This document shows positions 1-4,895 of a DNA stretch of 5,631 nucleotides, piece by piece. A model generated the notes under the pieces. It had not been told where the DNA came from, ran no database searches, and saw nothing but the letters and a program-made list of their open reading frames with translations. Origin of the DNA: Treponema sp. (lineage in GTDB: Bacteria; Spirochaetota; Spirochaetia; Treponematales; Breznakiellaceae); contig JAISEB010000013.1 of NCBI GenBank assembly GCA_031264395.1, positions 1-5,631 on the forward strand, written 5' to 3'. Position 1 is the first letter of the stretch; each line of letters begins with the position of its first letter. The position numbers and the translations under genes were made by a program.

Positions 1-2
1 AA

Positions 3-107
3 GTATCCAGTAACCTTGGCGAAGTGGAAGCCCTCATCGTTCCCATGGAACTGGGCGCCAACGGCAAGATCGAAGTTAACGTCGCCATCCGCGAACGGTT
101 AAAGTAA
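3..107 (+). CDS. C-terminal end of an unrecognised protein (partial, cut by window edge)
   Basis: An open frame enters from the left edge and ends at TAA 105-107, giving 34 residues that finish VNVAIRERLK. The stretch alternates hydrophobic and charged residues (for example EALIVPMELG), as expected of a beta-strand-rich C-terminal domain. Codon choice is normal for this window (GAA, GGC, GCC, ATC), and the other two frames read less like protein, so the frame is probably real. I do not recognise the family from so short a piece. It points towards the minus-strand toxin-antitoxin genes, so the two units converge. No intrinsic terminator with a T-run follows the stop. Function is not assignable. 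Confidence 0.6.
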   Translation, partial: VSSNLGEVEALIVPMELGANGKIEVNVAIRERLK

Positions 108-297
108 AGCGTCCCCTGTCCCAAACCGGAATCAGTTCAAAGAGGGCGCAAAACAGGTTGAGCGGATTCAGTCATTCAGCGACAAGCCGCTCCTGTCCCC
201 TATGTGGAACTGGCGGGCGCTGACGATGGAGAAGGTACAGGAAAAGTTCACGCCGGATTATATGTCTGACAACTATATCGCGCGGCAAAATTCATAA
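103..297 (+). pseudogene. Possible gene remnant: open frame without a credible start
   Basis: The 108-331 interval holds no convincing gene. One plus-strand frame stays open from just after a stop at 100-102 to TAA 295-297. It reads like protein, especially the end, EKVQEKFTPDYMSDNYIARQ. The only in-frame ATGs are at 202, 229 and 259. None has a ribosome binding site, and the longest ATG product would be 31 residues. The frame between 103 and 202 lacks ATG, GTG and TTG. This is what a decayed 3' gene fragment looks like, but a chance open frame cannot be excluded. The word CCTGTCCC occurs twice, at 115-122 and 192-199. Family not recognised. Confidence 0.2.
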
Positions 298-331
298 GCG
301 TGTTTCTGGAAAAAGTCATGGTCTGCCCCGC

Positions 332-676
332 TTATTTATGGGTTTCCTCCGTACATAAACGGGTGATTTTGCAAATACTGTTATCAACATAAAAAAGCAT
401 ACGATATTTACCGGCGCGGGAACTTACGTCAAGACTCCATACGCCGTCTTTCCCCTCCAGTTTGTGCGGCGTTCTGCGGCGGTATGATTCCGAATTGCTG
501 AACGCCTTTAACGTCATTAAAATATCGGTCTCATATCCCTTGGGGATTTCCATAGTACATTTTTCAAGACAGACAGGGCGGGGAAAAAGGGGCGGATGAT
601 AAACCGCCGTACCAATGGTGTATTTCCGCGTTTTTTGCGCGGTTTTATGACTTGATTTCATCTTCGGTAAACTCAA
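332..676 (-). CDS. RelE/HigB (Gp49-like) family toxin, partner of Panacea antitoxin
   Basis: Probable toxin of a type II toxin-antitoxin pair; RelE/HigB-fold toxins usually cleave mRNA on the ribosome. The C-terminal half carries the family pattern: helix about 48-66 (YETDILMTLKAFSNSESYRR), then PHKLEGKDGVWSLDV at 70-84 and GKYRMLFYVD at 89-98. The last two match the 'K-L-G-x-W-x-L-x-V' and 'Y-R-x-x-Y' strands of HigB/Gp49-like proteins. The end, TRLCTEETHK, stops where those proteins usually continue through a K-x-x-K-T-P-like motif, so the protein may be short by 15-20 residues. The annotated start is TTG at 676, inside the antitoxin gene (32-base overlap). ATG 661 (17-base overlap) is more likely, and ATG 553 would leave only the core domain. 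None has a clear ribosome binding site, so translation is probably coupled to the upstream gene. Family assignment rests on pattern recognition. Confidence 0.65.
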   Translation of the reverse strand: MSLPKMKSSHKTAQKTRKYTIGTAVYHPPLFPRPVCLEKCTMEIPKGYETDILMTLKAFSNSESYRRRTPHKLEGKDGVWSLDVSSRAGKYRMLFYVDNSICKITRLCTEETHK

Positions 677-1091
677 GGTTGTCTTTGAAGAAGCGGTACA
701 TGGAATCGAGTGTTATTACGCGGCTTGGCCTTCCCGGGCGGTAAGCGTCTTTCCAGGGTGGTTCGCCATGGGTATAGTTTATGAGCTCCGGGCCGGACAT
801 CTCCCCGAAACAGGCAAGGGCCATATCAACGGCCCTTATTTCGTTCAGCCCCAGGTTGACCGGTTCGTCTGCCGGGGGAAGAATATCAAACCCGTATGAT
901 TTGTATTCATGGTATACGGAAGGCACTACCGGCCCGTAGTCCCAAGCTTCAATAGGCTCCGGGAAAAGGGGCGCCCTGTCGTTAAGGGTAAGGTGAACGG
1001 CCTGGCTGTAATAGAGCAGCTTCTGGAGCTTCAGGTTGTCCACGGGAAGAGATTTTATGATGTATTTCGCAACTTCTCCGGCGGCGGCCAT
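645..1091 (-). CDS. Panacea-domain (DUF4065, SocA/GepA-like) antitoxin
   Basis: A 148-residue protein that is almost entirely one Panacea domain. Visible hallmarks in order are VAKYIIK at 7-13, NLKLQKLLYYSQAVHL at about 19-34, PIEAWDYGPVVPSVYHEYKSYG at about 46-67, and the terminal TH-x-E-x-PW signature (INYTHGEPPWKDAY). Panacea proteins are known antitoxins: SocA in Caulobacter acts as a proteolytic adaptor for SocB, and PanA proteins neutralise many unrelated toxins by direct binding. Here the probable partner is the overlapping downstream RelE/HigB-like gene. The ATG at 1089-1091 is well supported by a perfect AAGGAGG 5 bases upstream. A TTGACA/TATTAT promoter lies directly in front. No separate DNA-binding domain is seen, so autoregulation, if any, would need the complex or another protein. 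Length is typical of the family. Confidence 0.88.
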   Translation of the reverse strand: MAAAGEVAKYIIKSLPVDNLKLQKLLYYSQAVHLTLNDRAPLFPEPIEAWDYGPVVPSVYHEYKSYGFDILPPADEPVNLGLNEIRAVDMALACFGEMSGPELINYTHGEPPWKDAYRPGRPSRVITLDSMYRFFKDNLEFTEDEIKS

Positions 1092-1096
1092 AACGC

Positions 1097-1103
1097 CCTC
1101 CTT
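1097..1103 (-). promoter_or_regulatory. Strong ribosome binding site of the antitoxin gene
   Basis: Read on the minus strand this is AAGGAGG, a perfect anti-16S match, 5 bases before the ATG at 1091. It fixes the antitoxin start. The downstream toxin has no such site, which would favour antitoxin over toxin synthesis. Confidence 0.85.
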
Positions 1104-1110
1104 GCCTTAA

Positions 1111-1138
1111 ATAATATCCCAAAACGCCGTCCTGTCAA
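1111..1138 (-). promoter_or_regulatory. Sigma70-type promoter of the toxin-antitoxin operon
   Basis: On the minus strand, TTGACA (1138-1133) and TATTAT (1116-1111) are separated by 16 bases. The -35 is perfect and the -10 matches 5 of 6. The expected transcription start near 1104 would place the AAGGAGG at the very 5' end of the mRNA, giving a leader of only about 13 bases. A perfect 6-base inverted repeat overlaps the -35 box (see operator entry). Confidence 0.7.
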
Positions 1139-1155
1139 GTATTTTCGCCTGACAG
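1132..1155. promoter_or_regulatory. Inverted repeat overlapping the TA promoter -35, possible operator
   Basis: CTGTCA (1132-1137) and TGACAG (1150-1155) are perfect inverted arms 12 bases apart. Their centres lie 18 bases apart, close to two helical turns. The left arm covers most of the -35 hexamer, a usual place for autorepression of toxin-antitoxin operons. Six-base arms can arise by chance, and the Panacea antitoxin shows no obvious DNA-binding domain, so this is a hypothesis. Confidence 0.35.
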
Positions 1156-1302
1156 ATGGTGATGCCTTGTAACGGCGGCTCCGCATTTTATCCTGCGTCA
1201 TATTGCCTATCATGGCGGCGAAGCGGCGGTCTTCGGGGATGTTCTGGAGCATGGGGGTGATAGAAACGGTGATAAAAAAATCTTTTTTCTTTTTCCGGCC
1301 GC

Positions 1303-1331
1303 TTGACACTATGTTTCAAAAAATGTATTTT
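1303..1331 (+). promoter_or_regulatory. Sigma70-type promoter for the tRNA-Val gene
   Basis: A perfect TTGACA (1303-1308) is followed after exactly 17 bases by TATTTT (1326-1331). Transcription would begin near 1338, giving a leader of about 57 bases before the tRNA. Immediately upstream, 1274-1280 is an A-run and 1282-1295 a nearly pure T-run. This could act as a bent or UP-like element, as is common at stable RNA promoters. A second TATTAT at 1378-1383 has no good -35. Confidence 0.65.
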
Positions 1332-1373
1332 GTCGTAGAAAGTTGGTAAAAATATATCAGTTTTCGTTATTTT

Positions 1374-1388
1374 CCACTATTATAGTGG
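1374..1388. repeat. Perfect 15-base palindrome just upstream of tRNA-Val
   Basis: CCACTAT and ATAGTGG flank a single central T, a perfect 7-base inverted repeat ending 6 bases before the tRNA. In the tRNA precursor it lies in the 5' leader removed by RNase P. A 1-base loop cannot form a hairpin without opening base pairs, so a protein-binding site is as likely as an RNA structure. It also contains a TATTAT hexamer. Confidence 0.45.
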
Positions 1389-1394
1389 TTTCCA

Positions 1395-1468
1395 GGGCGG
1401 TTAGCTCAGTTGGTGAGAGCACTAGCTTGACATGCTAGGGGTCGTGGGTTCAAGTCCCCCATCGCCCA
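1395..1468 (+). tRNA. tRNA-Val (anticodon GAC)
   Basis: A complete 74-base cloverleaf can be folded by hand. The acceptor stem is GGGCGGT (1395-1401) with ATCGCCC (1461-1467), and the discriminator is A1468. The D stem is GCTC (1404-1407) with GAGC (1417-1420). The anticodon stem is CTAGC (1422-1426) with GCTAG (1434-1438), around the loop TTGACAT with anticodon GAC at 1429-1431, which reads GUC and GUU valine codons. The T stem is GTGGG (1444-1448) with CCCCC (1456-1460) around the loop TTCAAGT, and has one U-C mismatch (1445/1459). The 3' CCA is not encoded (GAA follows), so a CCA-adding enzyme must finish it. It converges with the helicase operon. Confidence 0.97.
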
Positions 1469-1642
1469 GAAAATTAATATCCCTGCGCTTTTGCATCCAC
1501 TCAATGTGGGTATTCCAGTCCCCGACCAACTCCGCCGGTTCCAAATTTGTGCCGTAAAAGGCCGGAAAAAAAAGACGCGCTGATACCGGCCGGTGTGCGG
1601 CCGTAGTTTTGCCTTCGGCAAAACTACGCGATTAGCCTCAAA
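1469..1642. other. Convergent spacer between tRNA-Val and the helicase gene
   Basis: No gene is supported here. The stretch holds a run of 8 A at 1566-1573 (T-run on the minus strand), the 10-base palindrome ACCGGCCGGT at 1585-1594, and a perfect 12-base-pair hairpin at 1602-1628. On the minus strand CGGCC (1603-1599) and GGCCG (1591-1587) can also pair, and the T-run follows 13 bases later. Transcripts from both sides end in this spacer, so these elements are candidate terminators or processing structures, but none has the classic hairpin with an immediate U-run. Confidence 0.5.
1602..1628. terminator. Perfect 12-bp hairpin after the helicase gene, possible bidirectional terminator
   Basis: CGTAGTTTTGCC (1602-1613) and GGCAAAACTACG (1617-1628) are perfectly complementary around the triloop TTC. 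The hairpin starts 14 bases after the helicase stop on the minus strand and 134 bases after the tRNA on the plus strand. Neither direction has a U-run directly behind it. It may be a 3'-end stabilising structure, a U-less terminator, or a copy of a dispersed palindromic repeat. The structure itself is certain; the function is not. Confidence 0.5.
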
Positions 1643-3694
1643 TTAACCGGCGTTGTCCTCCGCGAATTTTTCCCGCATAAGGGCAAAGAATTGATCTACT
1701 TCCCCTTCGCCGGGCATCTTCTCTTCTTCGTATTGGCAAACGAGGTGTCCGGGGATTTCGGCAAGAAAGGGCGAGGGGCTGCACTCGGCGGTATTCTGCA
1801 TACGCCGCCGTTTTCTGCAGCTTGTGATGTAGAGTTTGTCGCGGGCCCTCGTAATGGCCACGTAGAAAAGCCGCCGTTCTTCCTCTATGTTTCCCGCCTC
1901 TTCCTCAAGGCTCTTCTCGTGGGGAATGATTCCGTCTTCCGCGCCGGCGATAAAGACGACGGGAAACTCAAGTCCCTTTGACGCGTGTATGGTCATGAGG
2001 TTTACTTTTCCCTCTTCGTTTTCATCCCTGTCGTCGCCTGAAATGAGGCTTATCCGGTTGAGATAGGAGAAGAGCCCGGTTTCATGGTTATCGGGATCCT
2101 GTTCCCAGTTTTCAATCATCTTGATGAAGTGTTCGATGTTGGCGAATTTCCACCGGGCAAGTTTTTCGTTTTTGGCGTGTTCGGTTACGAGGTAGCTCCA
2201 GTAGTCTACCCTGTCGACAAGGAAACGGACGCTGCCCGAAAGGGTCCACCGTCCGCCGTCTTCGGCCTTTCGTCCCAGAAAAACGCCCCTGAAAGATTCC
2301 ACGAGATCCGCAAATTCCTCCGCGTCGCTTTCCGCCGCCTTTTCCCCAAAAAGCATCTGCTGCCCGTCCCCGTTTTTCGAATGTAAAAGGGCGCTCCATA
2401 TGCTCCCCCGGTTCTGCCGCGCGAGGGCCGAAAGGCGGGCCACGGAATTTTTGCCTATTCCCCGGCGGGGCGTGTTGATGATCCTAAGGAGGTTCACGTC
2501 GTCGTCAGGATTTGCTATTACCCTGAGATATGAGATGAGATCCTTTATCTCCTTGCGCTGAAAAAAACTTGTGCCGCCCGATACGCGGTAGGGTAGATTT
2601 TCGGCAAGAAAAGATTCTTCGATGTTTCTTGTAAGGGAATTGGTTCTGACAAGGACGGCAAAGTCGTGATAACGGAAACTTTCCCGTATTGAAAGGCGGC
2701 GTATCAGGGAGCCGATGAAACCGGCCTCCTCGCTTTCGGTTTCCGGGAAGAACAGTTCTATGGGCCTGCCGCCCGAGTTTCCCGACCAGAGCTTCTTTTC
2801 CTTGCGGCTGGTGTTGTGGGAGATAACCCCGTTGGCGGCGTCAAGTATGGTGCTGGTGGATCTGTAATTCTGTTCCAGTTTTATTTCAACAAGCGAAGGG
2901 AAGTCCTTTTCAAACATGATAATGTTTTCGTAGTTTGCCCCGCGCCAGGAATAAATGGACTGATCATCGTCTCCCACAACGCAGATGTTTTCTTTTTCGC
3001 CTTCTTTTCTTTTGGCCAGCATCTTCATGAGCCGGTACTGTACGGCGCTTGTGTCCTGAAATTCATCGACCATGATGTAACGGTAACGGCTTTGGTATTT
3101 TTCCAGAACCGGAGGGTGGTTTTCAAAAAGTTCAAGGGGAAGGACAAGAAGATCGTCAAAATCAAGGGCGTTGTAGATCTTGAGGCTTTCCCCGTATTCC
3201 CGGTACACGGGCTCCCAGACATCGTCGTCCCATCCTGACTGTCCCGTTTTGACCGCCGAAAAAAGCGCGCCCAGATTGTAGAGGTTCACCTTGTCGGAAA
3301 AGAGGCGGCATTCACGAAGGCACTCCCGTATGAGCGAGAGCTTGTCGGTTTCATCGTAAACGGAAAAATTTTTTCTGAATCCAAGGAGCTCGGCTTCCTC
3401 GCGGAGTATTTTAAGGCCGAAGGCGTGAAAGGTGGATACGGTAAGGCTCTGCAGTTTTTTTCCCGTGAGTTCTTTTACCCGTGTTTCCATTTCCCTGGCC
3501 GCCTTGTTGGTAAAGGTAAGCGCGAGAATGGCGTGCTGGGGAATTCCCTTTTCCAGCATGTTGGCCATGCGCCAGGTGATGACTCTGGTTTTTCCCGATC
3601 CCGCCCCCGCTATGATGAGCAGGGGGCCTTCAATGGTAGAGACCGCCTCCAGCTGGGGTTCGTTGAGTTCGGCCGCGAGGTTGAGCTTGGGCAT
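1643..3694 (-). CDS. uvrD: UvrD/Rep/PcrA-family ATP-dependent DNA helicase
   Basis: Superfamily 1A 3'-to-5' DNA helicase, a cytoplasmic motor used in excision repair, replication restart and clearing proteins from DNA. All motifs are intact: Q-motif LNEPQLEAV at 10-18, Walker A GAGSGKT at 30-36, motif Ia LTFTNKAAREM at 59-69, DEFQD at 210-214, VGDDDQSIYSWRGA at 240-253, QNYRST at 275-280, motif V with TIHASKGLEFP at 568-578, and motif VI ERRLFYVAITRAR at 606-618. At 683 residues it is close to Rep (about 670) and shorter than typical PcrA/UvrD (720-750). After the conserved SPFLAEIP it has only about 40 residues, so a full C-terminal Tudor-like RNA-polymerase-binding domain is unlikely. Rep, PcrA and UvrD cannot be separated without a tree. 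The ATG lies 13 bases after the rdgB stop without a strong ribosome binding site, suggesting translational coupling. It is the last gene of a three-gene operon. Confidence 0.96.
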   Translation of the reverse strand: MPKLNLAAELNEPQLEAVSTIEGPLLIIAGAGSGKTRVITWRMANMLEKGIPQHAILALTFTNKAAREMETRVKELTGKKLQSLTVSTFHAFGLKILREEAELLGFRKNFSVYDETDKLSLIRECLRECRLFSDKVNLYNLGALFSAVKTGQSGWDDDVWEPVYREYGESLKIYNALDFDDLLVLPLELFENHPPVLEKYQSRYRYIMVDEFQDTSAVQYRLMKMLAKRKEGEKENICVVGDDDQSIYSWRGANYENIIMFEKDFPSLVEIKLEQNYRSTSTILDAANGVISHNTSRKEKKLWSGNSGGRPIELFFPETESEEAGFIGSLIRRLSIRESFRYHDFAVLVRTNSLTRNIEESFLAENLPYRVSGGTSFFQRKEIKDLISYLRVIANPDDDVNLLRIINTPRRGIGKNSVARLSALARQNRGSIWSALLHSKNGDGQQMLFGEKAAESDAEEFADLVESFRGVFLGRKAEDGGRWTLSGSVRFLVDRVDYWSYLVTEHAKNEKLARWKFANIEHFIKMIENWEQDPDNHETGLFSYLNRISLISGDDRDENEEGKVNLMTIHASKGLEFPVVFIAGAEDGIIPHEKSLEEEAGNIEEERRLFYVAITRARDKLYITSCRKRRRMQNTAECSPSPFLAEIPGHLVCQYEEEKMPGEGEVDQFFALMREKFAEDNAG

Positions 3695-3697
3695 GGA

Positions 3698-3710
3698 TGA
3701 TACCGTATCA
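3698..3710. repeat. 13-base palindrome at the rdgB stop / helicase start junction
   Basis: TGATAC and GTATCA flank one C, a perfect 6-base inverted repeat that includes the rdgB stop codon and sits 3 bases from the helicase ATG. GATACC recurs immediately at 3711-3716. It lies where a ribosome binding site would be expected, so a role in coupling is possible. It could also be chance. Confidence 0.3.
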
Positions 3711-4451
3711 GATACCGGGGGATTGGTACAGGCCGGCCTCCCGCATGACGCGGCAGATCATGGCGGCGGCAAGTCTTCCCGCCTTTCCCCGGTGGCTGAT
3801 TTCGTTCTTTTCTTCGGCGGAAAGTTCCGCCAGCGTGTGGCCCTTTTCCGGCAGCAGGAAAACGGGATCGTAGCCAAAGCCGCCTGTTCCCGCAGCCTCC
3901 GTTCCGCTTACGATCTCGCCTTCAAGGCTTTCCTGAACCGTAAAGAAACGTTCCTCGCCGTACACCACCGCCATGGCGCAGATAAAGCGGGCGCTTCTGT
4001 TTTGGGCGTCTTTCAGTTCCTCAAGCAAAAGGACATTCCGTTCGGCGGCATCGAGTTTTCTGCCGCCCGGGTTTTCCGCGCCGCCCTGATTTTCCGCGCC
4101 TTCCGCCTGAACATTTTCCGCGCGGCGGCCGGTGTACCGGGCCGAATAAATCCCGGGCCTTCCCCCCAGCGCGTCTACGCAGAGGCCCGAGTCGTCGGCA
4201 ATCACAGGTTCACGCACAATGCCAAAAAGGGCGCGGGCCTTGAGAAGGGCGTTTCCGGCAAACGTTCCGGCGTTCTCCTCGGGACAAAAAACAATGCCCG
4301 CGTCGGAAGGGATGCGTATACTGATGCCCTCCGTCCCGTGACGGCGCGGCAGCCCGGCTTCCGGCGCTTCCCTTTCTACGGGGATGTCTTTGAATATGGC
4401 GGCCAGTTCGGCCTTTTTGTGTTCGTTACCCGACGCGAGCCAGATGGTCAT
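3708..4451 (-). CDS. rdgB: RdgB/HAM1-family non-canonical purine NTP pyrophosphatase (dITP/XTP)
   Basis: Hydrolyses ITP, dITP and XTP to the monophosphate and pyrophosphate, keeping deaminated purines out of DNA and RNA. Family signatures in order: nucleotide-binding SGNEHKKAEL at 7-16, TFAGNALLKARA at 63-74, catalytic and metal-binding ADDSGLCVDAL at 85-95, PGIYSARYTG at 99-108, GFGYDPVF at 191-198, and SHRGKA at 219-224. The core is complete, so the enzyme should be active. It has 247 residues against about 197 in E. coli. Extra sequence sits at about 30-60 and at 109-134, the second being an Ala/Glu/Gly/Asn-rich repeat (AEGAENQGGAENPGG) between the YSARY strand and the next helix. GAAAGGG about 8 bases before the ATG serves as ribosome binding site. 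It is the middle gene of the operon, 21 bases after the TPR gene and 13 before the helicase, which fits a genome-hygiene unit. Confidence 0.95.
   Translation of the reverse strand: MTIWLASGNEHKKAELAAIFKDIPVEREAPEAGLPRRHGTEGISIRIPSDAGIVFCPEENAGTFAGNALLKARALFGIVREPVIADDSGLCVDALGGRPGIYSARYTGRRAENVQAEGAENQGGAENPGGRKLDAAERNVLLLEELKDAQNRSARFICAMAVVYGEERFFTVQESLEGEIVSGTEAAGTGGFGYDPVFLLPEKGHTLAELSAEEKNEISHRGKAGRLAAAMICRVMREAGLYQSPGI
4072..4123 (-). repeat. Short in-frame repeat inside rdgB
   Basis: The word TTTTCCGCGC (plus strand) occurs three times, at 4072-4081, 4090-4099 and 4114-4123. The starts are 18 and 24 bases apart, so the reading frame is kept. Each copy encodes an Ala-Glu-Asn step of the RdgB insertion. 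This looks like replication slippage or expansion of a low-complexity linker. Confidence 0.75.
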
Positions 4452-4472
4452 GGATTTCCCTTTCCGCCGTAT

Positions 4473-4895
4473 TTACCGGGAAGCATCAGGCGGCCTGTAG
4501 CCCAGACGCCGCGCTTCGGCAAGATCCGCTTCCGCCTTGTCCGTTTCGCCCAGCGACCGCCGCGCGATTCCCCGGTTGTACCAGGCAAGCGAAAAATCCC
4601 GCTTCAGGGTTATGGCCCGTGAAAAATCGGCGACGGCCCCTGTGTCTTCGCCCCTGTAGTACCGGGCCGTTCCCCGCTGGTTGTACGCCGCCGCGTTCTC
4701 GGGCTCAAGTTCTATGAGCGCCGAAAAATCGGCGGCGGCCCTGTCGTATTCACCCTGTTCACGGTAGGAATAGCCCCGGTTAAACCAGGCGTCCCCGTAG
4801 CCCCGCTTCAGGGCTATGGCGCGGGTGTAATCTTCTATGGCCCGTTTTCCTTCTCCCTTTTGCGCGTAGGCGCAGCCCCGGCAGTTGTAGGCCGC
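4473..4895 (-). repeat. Higher-order 204-base duplication within the TPR array
   Basis: Besides the 102-base (34-codon) TPR period, longer near-identical words recur at 204 bases. GCTTCAGGG is at 4601 and 4805, and CCCCGGT followed by ACCAGGC is at 4570 and 4774. In protein terms, residues 194-261 and 262-329 look like copies of one two-TPR unit (AAYN-x-RG followed by AW-x-NRG). A two-repeat block was probably duplicated fairly recently. Confidence 0.6.

Noticed and set aside
293..331. ATG-started minus-strand mini-frame (MTFSRNTLMNFAAR...) just after the toxin, as a third operon gene
   Set aside because: GGGGCAG does precede the ATG, but the product is only about 23 residues and resembles no antitoxin. 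Not supportable.
909..1172. Plus-strand 87-codon frame
   Set aside because: Antisense to the clearly recognised Panacea gene and its promoter; no motif or ribosome binding site.
1395..1468. tRNA-Val as an attachment site for an integrated element carrying the TA genes
   Set aside because: No integrase is present and no second copy of the tRNA 3' end was seen in the window. The TA genes lie on the 5' side of the tRNA.
1406..1621. Minus-strand 71-codon frame across the tRNA
   Set aside because: Its end, MGDLNPRPLACQASALTN, is the well-known false translation of an antisense tRNA gene. The remainder is spacer and hairpin.
3432..4622. 396-codon plus-strand open frame over the helicase start, rdgB and the TPR gene end
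   Set aside because: It is antisense to three strongly recognised proteins, shows no family pattern, and arises from GC-rich codon positions.
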